Shown here: positions 34,687 through 46,591 of the stretch, one piece after another
Layout: the number at the start of each line of letters is the position of its first letter
Numbering within the stretch: position 1 is the first letter of the stretch
NCBI GenBank assembly: GCA_020746875.1
Contig: JAGTJL010000019.1
Span: 372,001 to 436,000 of the forward strand
Source: Rhexocercosporidium sp. MPI-PUGE-AT-0058
Taxonomy: Eukaryota > Ascomycota > Leotiomycetes > Helotiales
DNA: 64,000 nt
Direction of reading: 5' to 3'
Position numbers and translations under genes: made by a program
The notes under the pieces: model-generated
Told to the model about the DNA's origin: nothing
The model's database searches: none
The model's input: the letters and a program-made list of their open reading frames with translations, nothing else

Positions 34687-37331
34687 CTATCGATATCCTG
34701 GTGGCCTAGCGTTCCCATAAGTCCCTCCACCTTGACCTTCATCCCAAAATCCCTGACTGTCATCAAAGGCAAGCTGGTAAGAATCGTCATGTCCTGTGTG
34801 GGGACCAACACCTTTCATGTCTTGGTGATTGACGTACGAGTCTTGATGATGGGCAACGGCTACCTCGCTTGATGTATTCTTGCCTTTCTCTATTGGTGAT
34901 GGGAAGTCCGAAGTCCCGTCCTCGAGCTTCATGGAAGCAAATATCGCTTTCATATCTCGCAAACCCTCAGCAGGCTCGGTCTTCGCGGGAGACGTGCGCT
35001 CTTCCACGAATTTCCGGATCGATCGAACGATCGGTGGATAGTTTTCGTCATTCGGGAGCCACCAGTGCATGCATGATCGGTCTTGGAACAGGTCGGCCAT
35101 TTTGGTTCGGAATGTGTACGGATAGATATATCTGTTCACCAGGGTTAGCAGGGGGGCAAGAACAGCGAAGGGCTAAAAATGTACCCATTCGATTCGATCG
35201 TGGCAAGCTTCCGGCGAGCCCACATGCTATGTGTTTCATCTCTCGGCAGAAATAAACAGGCTATTCCGAGGCTTGCCTGACAAGCTACTACGGTACCAGG
35301 TGGACTTCTGGGCCAAAACTCGACAGCCTCGAATAATTGACAGCTGGCATACGCTTTCATACCAAGATCGGCGCTTGGCTGTGTCTGCATCGTGAGAGCA
35401 GTCTGATACTTATGCATCAGGTCGATAGCATACCAGTCGATAATAGCAATGTTCATCACCCATAGCGGCCCACTATATATAACACCGGGTGTGTATGGGT
35501 TGACAATGTCGTCCGGGTCAAGTGGTCGAGCTCCTGAAAAGTCCGTAACCAAGTAACGGGGATCTTGAAGAGCCGGATCCATCTTCGATTTCCATTCTTC
35601 GATCCTTCTCGCAATGGTATTGTTCTCGGCGATGAATTGTTGACCTGAGATTTCTCCTTTTCCTTTCCTGGCGAAGAGCAACGACATATCCGTAGCAACT
35701 AGACGGTGTTGCGCGATTGCCGCTTCGATCTTCCAGTCTAGTATGTCTGGCTCTTTCGTGACTTGGTGCTGAAAAAAAGCATGGGCATACGAAAACCATT
35801 CCCTGGACAGCACGGTCTCGAAGCCGCCCATCAAGCCAGCAAACACATCAAATCTCATATACCAACCCAGTATGATGCGAGCCATCGGATCTGCCATGGC
35901 TGTTTGCGGCGTATACAATTCAGTCAGTATTTCATAGGCGGCTTTCTGATGCCCTAGCAAATTTATCCAATCTCCCAGAAATTCCTGCGCAATTAGTTTC
36001 AGCGACTAGTGATGGACATGAAGGGAGATCTGCTCACTTCTACTGTTGCTAGCTGAAGGATTGCCAGCATGGTTCCATTCGTGTGTCGCTCGCCTCGCTT
36101 CAAAGAATTCAGAAGCAAGGAAACAGCTTTGTTGTAGTACCTGGAGAGCATGCGATCAGTGATACTCCGAAAGACTTTGAGGCCATGTAGAGGAGCTACG
36201 ATACCAGATCCTACTATTCACAGACGGCCAGACTGGAAATGTCTACTTACTGGAGGAAATCCTGGATCTTTCCTTGCGAGGTATGCAAGGTTCTCTGGAA
36301 TGCCGAAAATCCAACAATTGCATAAAGCAGAGGCTCGTTCCTCAGTGCAGCGTCCAGAAAGGATGTCCGAAGAAAGTTTTCAGAGTCAAACTTCAGCGAA
36401 TAGTGGAGATGCGTTATGTTTTCGTAGAAGTACGTAAGGTAGAACTGCAGATCGAGAGGGAGATGCGACCAATCACTCCTAAGTGCACCGGGGTTAGACG
36501 TGAAGGGCGCTCTCATCCTCTTCAGACTTGACATCGTTGCTGTGTCGTGAGTACCGTAGCCGACGGAGCCTTCAGTAGATGGTGTTGGAGAAGCACCTTT
36601 ATCCTGCACCAGAGAAGGAGTTTCCGAATCGTATCTCGTCGTAGATTTCTGTCCGGTCGTAAACTGGCCGGTACCACTCTGTTGCATTCCATACGTCGAC
36701 AGGCTGTTGGAACGAGCACGGTCATCCAAGGCCTCATCTTCATCAGGTATTGCCTCCAAACGCTCTGGAGCAACCTCTTCGTCGAACTCATCGGACGAGG
36801 AACCAGGACTTTCATTTGAAGATGGATTTACAGTGCCAGAAGAAGCAGACCTCGAGGCTTTCGCTGATGTCGAGATCTCTGGATATATGCATTCTCGGTC
36901 GCCTTTCTTGCACCCTATTGGAAGAATTAGTACCCAGGAAAGGCGTCAAGCGTACAGTACTTACTCTCGCAAACTGGGCGGTTCTCGTCACACTGCGGGA
37001 TGTCAGTCTTCCCTCCTATCAGACGCTACAGACACGTCCATCATCTACGCACCTTGACACGACGGGAACGGCAAGTGTAGCAACCACTCCTGGTACGGCG
37101 GTGTTTGGCTTGGTCGGAATTTGGATTGGATTTGCGTCGGTTGCGGCTAGGTTTGGGAGCGTTCATCATTGTGTCCTGGACGCCGAAGAGATATTGGAGA
37201 TCTGCGTACGAACTTGCAGAGCTCAGATGCTGTGATGGAGGTGATCCCCGCTGGAGCGACGTCTCGAATGCTGCCGCTTGGGGTCGAGAGCTGACTCTAT
37301 CTGCTGGAAAATTGCCGTTGTAGTGGGTCAT
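34687..37331 (-). CDS. Zn(II)2Cys6 transcription factor
   Basis: Six minus-strand exons: 37331-37053, 36992-36965, 36914-36251, 36140-36038, 35984-35185 and 35131-34687; 772 residues with consistent phases. The binuclear cluster is complete: C84-x2-C87-x6-C94-x6-C101-x2-C104-x6-C111, preceded by a basic stretch (KHRRTRSG). Introns 1 and 2 both interrupt the cluster, and exon 2 is just 28 bases. A Ser/Thr/Glu-rich linker follows. The large helical regulatory domain (about 250-690) contains LPLDLQFYLTYFYENITHL, LGWYMRFDVFAGLMGG and PLWVMNIAIIDWYAIDLM, resembling the Fungal_trans_2 fold. The tail is Gly/Asp/His-rich and polar. Probably a nuclear, sequence-specific regulator. Its target cannot be deduced, since no pathway cluster adjoins it and the upstream side is a 9-kb gene desert. 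Confidence 0.9.
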
Positions 37332-39584
37332 GACGGCCCACTGGAGAACAAGAAAGTCTTTGTGGAAGGTTCAGTTGACAGGCAAGACACCTTCAAGATC
37401 AGATCTCTATGAGGAGGGACACAGGTAGTCTCAAGAAGACGCACGTTCCACATGGGGCATGGAACCCCACTCACACAGGGCACAAAGATGTCGGGCAGTA
37501 GCCGGGCCTTTGAGTCCCTAATTGTACAAGCAAGTCTAGACGGGACTAGAGGACAGGTAAGGGATAGTTGCTCAAGAAAGGTTCAGACTAGCAGTGGACA
37601 ACCTAAGAAAAGACCCTACTGGAGGGCGTTTGAAAATCTCTGCTGGGGATATAGTCGAGTACAGGCTTGGCTTTGACCGAAAAGGGGAGTATAGCCTTCA
37701 ATGGCTTGCACTTATCCAGCTCCTTCCTGTAAGAGTTTCCAGAGTTTCTCGACCGTTGATGTTTGGGACGTATATCCGGCCTGATTCGTTGTTCTGGAAG
37801 GTAGTTCAAGGCCTATCTTTCAACTTGGTGTTCCCGATGAATGCATCTAGCTTTCTTGGGAGCAGGGGGCGTATGGAACCTCTGAGCTCCCAGGAGCTTG
37901 TTTGATTGGGACAAGGACGATTGTTACCGAAATGGGCTTTCTGTAGGACTTATGATCTCATAATATCACCCTGGACAGGGCGGAAGTTGGCAAGTGGGAC
38001 GGACAGTGAACAGTGGCGCTGTTGAACCTGAGAGGGTCTTTTATGACGGTATTGGTGATTTAGTGTTGAGCCAGTTGTTGAAGACTTCAATTTCCCGGCG
38101 AGACTTTTCGCAATGAGGTGGTATTCGGCTCCTTGAAATTTGATACCGTACGACGACGGAAGGCTTGCGAGGGTGGTATGGAAACTGCTCAACGCCGTTC
38201 TCACCCCTGGTTGCCAGATAGCAAGGATGTTTCCGGATCTCTCAGGGCATGGATCGCGGTGTGTGCGCAGAATGTAGATCAGCCAGGAAGAAGTAGTGTC
38301 CAGTCTTTGTGGCGTCAACCCAGTGGGAGCAACAGGATGCAAGTGTTTTTTTCCCAGCGACAAAAGGGCCCTATGCTTGGACAGGACGTCGAAGTCGTTT
38401 CGATACGGAGAGGACTCTAGACTTGGTGCTGCTTGGAGATAGCCCAGGAACATCCAGGGGCAATCGAGCAGGCGCCAACGAGACCTGGGAGTGGAAAGCA
38501 ACGGCTACAGGAGAAGACAAGTATTGACAAGGTCGCAGGCAAAGACTATTCGGAAAGGGTGGAGATGCTCCAGGCTTTTTGACGGAGAAAGGAAAAGCCT
38601 GTCTGTGCAGACAGCGGCAAGGTCAGGGGCGCTAGCCCATGATCAGCAAGGCATCTGGTCTAGTGGTTCCAAACCAACTTCTCCGAACTTACAGTATGAG
38701 CAGGCTGAGGCGTCTTCACTGCGACACTACAGTACTGCTTGGGAGACCAGACGAAACCGCTTGTCTCAGTCGTCGGGGTGTTTTTAAGACATCAACAGAC
38801 TGACTGACTGACAGACCAACAGACCCTCCTTCGCCCCACGAGCAAGGTCATGTTATGTCATGTCATGAAGATACTGTGTGTAGCAAGGCCAAGGCCAAGG
38901 GCAAAACTCACTGCAAAACCAGTGCAAAACAAAACAAAACGCTGTTCTCCTGTCTCCAATTCTTGGTCCTGCAGCAACCCTAATTTGCAGTCGTCTCCTG
39001 CACTGGGTATCACAGAGCTGTTCCTCGAACGGAATAGTCCACGGTAAGCAAGGAATGCACCGACCAGGATCCCTGATCCAAACAAGCTAGACGGACTACC
39101 CAGCTTGCAGATATCGATCTTGATGCTTGCCATCAGGATCTTAGAAGGCGGAATATAACCTTCTCCCGGCAGGTCTGAAATGGCGAATGGATGGTTCCAC
39201 CAGATCGGAGACCGGGGGAGCTCCATGGGCCATCGGGGCTTGGTTTGTTGGGGTTACCTGGGTGGAGTAGAGTAGAGTGGAGTGTGCGGTGTGCCGGGAG
39301 GCCTGCTCGAAATCATCTCAGGCGCAAGGAAGCAGTCCGGATTAGGCACGGCTGACTATTGGCAAAGCCCAAACGACTCTCTTTTCATTGTTCAATCTCA
39401 GTACTCTGTCTGACTAGAGTATCGCGCTTGGTGCAGCATGGCGTCGCACTTACGGAAGTGTGATAATCTGGCACGGCATGGGACGTTATGATGATGCTGT
39501 GAGTGTTGACGGTCACTTGAAGGAGCGCTTCACCCGAACATGCATCCGCAAGTGGCCAGCCCTACTCGAAATGCCAGGCATGGC

Positions 39585-39631
39585 ACTGCTCCTGCTCCTG
39601 CTCCTGCTCCTTCTCCTCCTGCTGCTGCTGC
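39585..39631. repeat. CTCCTG/CTG short tandem repeat
   Basis: Repeated CTCCTG hexamers grade into CTG triplets over about 47 bases in the gene desert. Confidence 0.8.
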
Positions 39632-42600
39632 ACGGTAACTCTCCCACCCCCTGAGGGTTGCATGGGAAGAGATTCCGAGGAGGAAGATACCTTTTATTAG
39701 CCGCGGTCCTGGGGGCCGAGAATGAATGCGTGTTGTTAAGTATTGTTGAGACTCCACGGCCAGGTTCATTACGGCAAATCAAATGGTAAATTTTGCCCCA
39801 GAGCGAACAAGCATGTTCTGGCAGAGAGTTCCCAGTGTCACCGTTCACTACTGCCTGCACTGTCGGAGCAACGGCCGTAAACAGTCAAGGCGAAAAGGGG
39901 GGAGATTCATCAATTAGGGGTAATAGAGCCAACGCCGTGAGGTCAATTTTAGCTCATACGATAGATACCATGCTTGCGAGATGAGGCGGGCCGGTAGTTT
40001 CTTCAACAGAGTGTGCTTGCTTGTTGTTGTCATATCTTCCGTCTTGAACATATCTCAGGTAGTAGTAGTTGGTGAAACATGGTGTTAATGCCCATCAGTT
40101 CCGAACCAGCCATCCGGGTCCGTCTCCGTGCAGCATAGCACAGCACAGCACTCTGATATGTCGATCTTTGCCCTGGATCATCAGTGGAGCGGCTGGTTGG
40201 TTGCTCGGACATTGGCCTTGGCAGGAGCAAAAGCAAGTTAAGCATCACACGCTTCATACCGCAGCAAAGCCCGACTATGACTTTGACGACCTGCGATACG
40301 GTACCGGCTGCCTCCCATTCGACCGTCAAAGCATATTGTTTATTGTGATTACAAGGTAGCCTTGACGAGCCCATGAACATGCAAGCTGGTGGACGAGACG
40401 CCGAATGCAGACTCCCGGCGGCAAAATACGGACAAGATACTGTACACATCACAAGTTGCGGTCTCCCCTTTGGGCCATGCCATGCCATCATCTAGTCGTT
40501 TCTCATCTTGCCTTAGCTGGCGTACTCTATGTGATGGAACGAACTTTCTACCGTCATAGAGTACAGTACCATGCACAAGCACAGGCACAACGAATACACA
40601 GCCGGTGTACTCTACCTAAGTCCCAAACCTTCCAGAAAGATGTTTTGTGTTCCATCGCAGCATGCATGCACTGCACTACAACAGAGCAAATCACACTACA
40701 TGAAGATGCATCCAACTGCTTGAGTCTGGCTGATGCTGGCGGCATTGCTGGCCGCTCTGATCTCTGCCAAAACCTCATCCTCGTCCAAGCTTATTAGCTT
40801 GTTCCTTCATCTGATCGAGCCTAGGTACGGCACTCGAGCTCTTCCGCGCTATCCCCGTTCGCACGAATCGCATCTTCAAGGAGTGCTACAGTATGCAGCT
40901 ATCCGTTCCGTCCGTTCATGATACCCGCTCCAAGCTTTGACTTGCCGTTCTTCCACACTATCGTCCGACTAACAACCATCCTTCGCAGTCTCGTTCCAAA
41001 ACGCGGCACCTGCAGCATGTGCCGAGTTAGTAGACAGTCGGGGCATTGTCTCCATCTCGCATGCCTGTTGTCATTTTATATGTGTTCAGCCTGCATTGTT
41101 AGGCGTTTGGAGACATCAAACGGACTCGATTTTGTTCGATACACGAGGCTGAGCTACTACACCCAATCTTTTGCCGTTAAAGCAAAAAGGTATGATTAAC
41201 AGGCATGCGGATCTAGCCTCTCGTCCACTCTCCGTCTAGACTCTTCAGAGCATTATGAAGCGTGGAGCTACGGTCAACGGTGCGTCTCGTCTCGTCTGAC
41301 ACTCGCTCGGGGTACGCCACAAAACTCTATCACAACCCAAGTGATCAGTAGCGTACCCCCTCACAATGTGATGCTAGTTAGCGGGGTAGTCTTAGCCTTT
41401 TGTGACATTTTGGATAGAAGTGGCATCCTCTAGCGAGTCTGCATTAGCCTGAATGTCGATCGCTGCACGTCTCCAAGTTCAGCGCGATGGTTTCAACTAT
41501 CAGTTCTAGTAGTCGAGGTATCAGATGGCACAGCTGGCACAGATGGGATGCTAAACCCAGATCTCTTTAGATCTCTCTTCGCCGGCACACGCCCCGTTCC
41601 ACTTCAACTACATTTGCAGATCATTGGAAGAGTCTAGCTCTTCGTCTTCACTTGTCGCTTCGCAAACAATTCCCCTTTGCGCATAAAGTCTTGTTGATGA
41701 GCAGCTTAGGGCTTATCAACCTCTGATTAATGAGCACTGAGCAAGTTTGGGAGGGTATCGGGTCTGGCGGTTAGTGCCGATGTATGCACATGGTGCGGTT
41801 CTTCGGAATCTGGGCAATATCCATGAGAAGATCAGACATTTGATAGAGCTGCAAGGATTCACCTCCTACTCTACAAGGCCTTGCGGGCTTTATTGTCGTT
41901 CTTCAACTTCTACAGCACAAGTTTTCTGTTTGGCCAGTGACGTTCGAAGGAAGGTTTCATCTCATGCAGGGCGAGAAGGATATCTTGGCAAAGTTAGAAG
42001 AGATACACAGCACATTTAAACGAATGTTCAGACGTGACGAAGGCTAAAATTCCTTAAGACTTTGCAGGAGTTGTCTACATCATCCTTTATTATGGTATGA
42101 TGCGGCCTTTTTGGTCAATCCTGCATCCATGATGCATGGACGCGACTTGTACACAAGACTTTGACATCAACTTCTCCCCTGTAGTGTTTGGTCTCTGTTG
42201 AGCTCCAGCGTGGTGTTATCGCCCTCTCGGCACTCTGTAAGCTCTGCAAGTCGTTTGTATTTCTAGTCACTTTATTAATTTGGATATCGCCTGTGTGCAG
42301 CAGGGAATCAACTCCCTGCATAGTTGAAAGGTATAGCCATTGACCGATTTAATAGACATTGTGGCTTCTCTTCCTGATTGTCAGTCTTGCATGCTTGGAC
42401 ATGCACAATTATACTTGTTCTTATACCATCACTATTCGAGACCTCGATTAAAACTGCTATTGACTGCAAACTATTGCTAGACCAATAAACATGGCTACAC
42501 TTCTCTGTCCAATGGATGGCTGCTGGGATGTTTCGATCACTATCATACCTGACTGGCTTTAAAGTGTGAATTTCATGTTTGCCGAGGAAATGTTGATGCA

Positions 42601-45600
42601 CCAGGCTTTCCTTAGAGGAGGCACGAGGAACACGAGGGAGTGGGCCTTGAGAGAAGCAAATATGAGCCTGAACGAACGAGCTTCCTGACGTCAACAATGT
42701 TTATCTCCACCTCAATGCTACCGCCCACGTCATCCTACGATCAATCAGCTCCAAATACAATGCTCGAAATTTAACACAGTGTAGCACAAAACAACAAAAG
42801 TTGTCTCCCGTCTCGCACTCTCTTACAATCCACACGGTAAACTCCCGGCCCTGCCGAAATCGCTAAGACCATGATATAAGAAAATAAACACATCCCATAC
42901 ATGAACAGCAAAGGCAGCCACTCTATGGTCGAGTGGCCAGGGCAAATGTGTTCATCGGCGGAGGAGATCTTACGGATCATAGGTTGGATCGATGGGGACG
43001 GTCGAAATCGAAAATCGCGAGCGAATGCGAAGAAGTTCAAAAGTAAAACCCCAAACACCGCGGGCTTTTCTTCTCCTACGGGAGTTTCTTTTGGTAGCTT
43101 TCTTCTTCGTTTTAATTTTTTGGTTTTGGGATGATAGATGTCGCGTTCGGTGATGCGGTTAATTTTTTTCTTTTTTCTCCCTGGTTTTTTGACGTGGTTT
43201 TTATTTTGTTTACTTTTGCAATTTTGCCGACTAGGAGTGCTCGGGGACTCTACGTTACCGCTCCTCATAAGTTCGTGCCTTAACTGGATGTCAGCCACAC
43301 AGTATTCATTTTGTTCATTTTTAGAGATGGCTGCTGTTCAACTGAGAATACAACCTCCACAAAGATGGACAGCCCTAGACCCCGGTGAAAATAAAGGACT
43401 GCACATCACCGAGCAGCCATGCCGTGCTCGCTCCCGCCAATTGATCGGTAAGGTACTTTCGCCTGTCATTCTTCACTTTATATGTTTTTGAAGTGCATCA
43501 GAAGGGACGTGATGGGGACCTCAATCCATACGAACAATGTTAGAAGTGCGAAATACATCAACTCTCAAAGTCAAGTTAATATGCTACTAACTTCCCAATG
43601 CTGTATCGTAGGAGAATGAATTGCCTTGAAGACTATCAAGCGAGATCTCGCAGTGTGAGAACCAAAGATCAGCGGGGATGAAGTTTCCTTTTCATTTCGT
43701 ACAAATCGGTCCCATCGAGTGTGTCCCGAGCTCGAAGGGTAGTCGTGAACAAATATGGGATGTCAAAGTGGCTACCTCGCCCTCGGTTGACGTTACACAT
43801 CTCGTTCTATTCATTTCTAACAAAGCCGAATTGAATCTGAGCTGGTTTGGGTGCTCGGCGACTGAGAATGGAGAAATGTCCCTCTTGATAGGATTTAGAT
43901 GAGCTGCTCCAAACTTCTGTAGCCTGTGGATGTGCAGTTCAAGCCATATTACAGAGAAAGTTCCAACCAGCGGAACTAAAGTGATAATTGGCCTTTAGCT
44001 CCTGATGGGGGCTGGAGGATTGACGAGCTTCAGATTCGAGTCACCATTATATAGCGTAAACTTCCCCAGTCACATCTCAGACGAAGTCAAAGGTAGAATG
44101 GATCCATCGAGACTAAACACCAAGAGCACTTGGTCATCCCAGATCCGTACAATGATATTCCATTGAAATGACAGCGCTGCAGAGATCGCCATCCTGTCCA
44201 TTCTCTCGGGCATGTAAGATTCTGAGGCGGCTTCAGATATTCAAAAACGTAGCAGCGCAAGCCCATCCCAGCAGCATCTCAATTATCGAAGAATGTGGAA
44301 CTCCCGCAAATCTGAAATTAACTGCGAATGGATTTTGGTCCGTCATAGAGCAACACACGCATTGCAAAAGGTGACTGGATATAGTTTATCAGGAGCGTTT
44401 ATCATCTCCCCTCGATCTCGCTCTCGGCCTGTCCAGACTCCTAGTACAGCCGTAGCCTACATCAATGCGTACGGAGAACTGACCTTTTAGTATGATGTAA
44501 TGAGCCCGCCGCATCTGATTCCGCGTTCGGAGCATTGTTCTTGACCTGGGCTGACTTCGTGACCTTGGGGAAAGGGGTAGTAAGCGAACTCGCTTAGCAA
44601 TTCTGAAGATGAGAAAAGGGGGCTTCGACCGATAGCAGTTCTGGGACACGGATTGGGAGTGTATGATACATAGGGAGTCAGGTGGGGGTGAGGAAAGTAC
44701 TTGACGAGGTGTGTGCCGTAGCTTTATCGAGTTGATGTGTTGATATCGTTCGAAAAGTTGTTATTTAAAGGTCTGCAGTTGTGGTTTGGAGAACTAGGAG
44801 AGAAAATGGGGAATTTGGGAAGAAAACGTTTATTAGGTAGACTTCGAGTAGGACATTGAAGGTACGAATGTTTGTAAGAATACATACATAGATCGTAAAC
44901 AAGCCTTCGCTGGTTGTTTGAATCAATATAAGGTTTTTGTAAGGCCGAGGCATGATTTTACCTTTCATGGCTAGAGATATGCTGCGTATTCACTACAAGC
45001 CTAAGAAGTGAACTATCTCACAAAGTGTAGTTCTCAAGTCTACGATTGATGATTGATGAACGCTGGCACGAGGAGCTAATTCCGTGAGAAACCCAGCGAC
45101 ATGCTGGTACATAGCTGAGCAACTTTCTCTATTCCTCTCCCCATTCAGCAGTCCCACTAAGTTGCACCGTGGATATGATGTACTGAGTATAGAATTACCA
45201 ACAGAGGGAATCTCAGAACGTAGAACTGCATGACTAAATGATACTCATAGAACAAGTGGAACGCAGATAGTCAATATAGGAAGTGAATTCACTCCCGTAA
45301 TTTTCGGACAAGCAAAAAAATCGGCCGAACATCAAGCATCTTTGACAGTGGCAATGACTAAAAGGTAAGGTAGGAATCTTGCATTGCATCTGCAAATGTA
45401 TCCACTTCAGAAAATGGGAAAACCCTCGTCCCAGAAAACATTTTCGTTACATCCCACTTGTAGACAAGGATGGAGAACGTCAGTCTGTCAGCGAAGAGAA
45501 AAAAACTCACGAAGGTCATTCGGGTCATTCAAACGCAAGGCAAGTATTACAACTCGTACCGAAGCAACCAAACATCCAATAACATTGTAAACAACCAGCT

Positions 45601-46092
45601 CAAACCAAGCAAAGGGGATGAAAGAAGAGAGGAATGAGAAAAGAGTCCACAACACCCCAAAAGCCAAGAAAACTTCAATCCAAACGACCAGCGAAAATAA
45701 CCGCCAAGAAGCTCCCCGCGCAGAAGCCCATCCCAGCCATCAATCAGCTCACGCATCGGAGCGCGCCGGACCTCTCGTGACAAGGAATTCACTGATTTGC
45801 AAACCACACACCTCCGATCCCTCAATCCAGATCTAACTTAAATCGATGGACCGACACCCATGGAAGCCCATTGTCCAGTATGGGCCGCGGCGGCCCATGA
45901 TAAGAGCACACACCTTGATAGGGCGGAGACGTAACTTGATTCTCTAGGCGGGGTAGCGGAAAGCGAGGGGACGGCTTGGGTTTTCTCGCGATGTTATTTG
46001 TGCGCCCCACGCCTATCGTATGCCATGCCCTTGCCATGCCATGCAGCACTACTTACAGTATGGTAGGGTAGGTATGTAGTGCTCCCCGCTCA

Positions 46093-46106
46093 TCGGTACC
46101 AGCCGC
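46093..46106 (+). promoter_or_regulatory. Candidate UaY-like site upstream of the purine permease
   Basis: TCGG-N6-CCGC differs by one base from the TCGG-N6-CCGA site of the Aspergillus purine-pathway activator UaY. It lies about 490 bases upstream of the permease start. Function is inferred from the motif and the downstream gene only. Confidence 0.3.
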
Positions 46107-46311
46107 TGTTTGGTCGGTGGCTTCCCAGTGGGAGGAGGTAGGAGGGTCGGTGCGGCACACTCAGTTCACTCACGATGTTGAAGTGCTTTTTTCTCTCTGC
46201 TGTCGCCGCATGGGTGTGGACGGCGGCGAGCCCGGTTGATGGATGGGTTGCTAGATAACTGGGCCTAGAATGGCCGGCTGAGGCTTGGAAGATTCGTTTG
46301 GCGTTGATCGA

Positions 46312-46317
46312 AGATAA
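46312..46317 (+). promoter_or_regulatory. Candidate AreA-type GATA site
   Basis: AGATAA fits the HGATAR consensus for nitrogen-regulatory GATA factors and lies 275 bases upstream of a purine permease, a class under nitrogen control in Aspergillus. Short motif, so weak on its own. Confidence 0.3.
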
Positions 46318-46591
46318 GGATGGAGATACGGGTATGAGATACGCATATCTATATATGACTACTTGACGCTGGCCTTCTCTTTGGAGTTGTTTTGGAGAGA
46401 ATCATCATCATCATCTGCTTGAGTTTCCCGGGTCCTATACCAACTCCAGCAAAGGTCCACTTACTAGCTAGAAAGGTTCCACCAAACCCTCAAAAGTGCT
46501 ACATCATTCTCAATACCCCGCCCACTCGATACTTTGGACGTCAATTATCAACAGAAAGAAAGAGGGTTTTTGCTTTGTGAACAACGCTGCG

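Larger units (their letters stand above)
37332..46591. other. Gene desert of 9.3 kb between divergent genes
   Basis: No frame here shows a domain, codon pattern or splice structure I can support. The longest frames (for example minus 38501-37950 and 43298-42771) look random. The base composition is ordinary, not RIP-like. It has a CTCCTG-type repeat at 39585-39631, several CAGTAC/GTACTG motifs, and T-rich tracts near 43150-43230. It may hold long promoters, non-coding RNAs or a decayed locus. Confidence 0.5.

Noticed and set aside
37950..38501. 183-residue minus-strand open frame in the gene desert
   Set aside because: No recognisable motif. Random-like composition, and probably upstream leader of the Zn(II)2Cys6 gene.
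38858..39226. 122-residue minus-strand open frame with two hydrophobic stretches
   Set aside because: Could encode a small membrane protein, but I see no family resemblance, no splice sites and no supporting context.
42771..43298. 175-residue minus-strand open frame in the gene desert
   Set aside because: Its Lys-rich and Phe-rich parts come from T/A-rich tracts. No domain visible.
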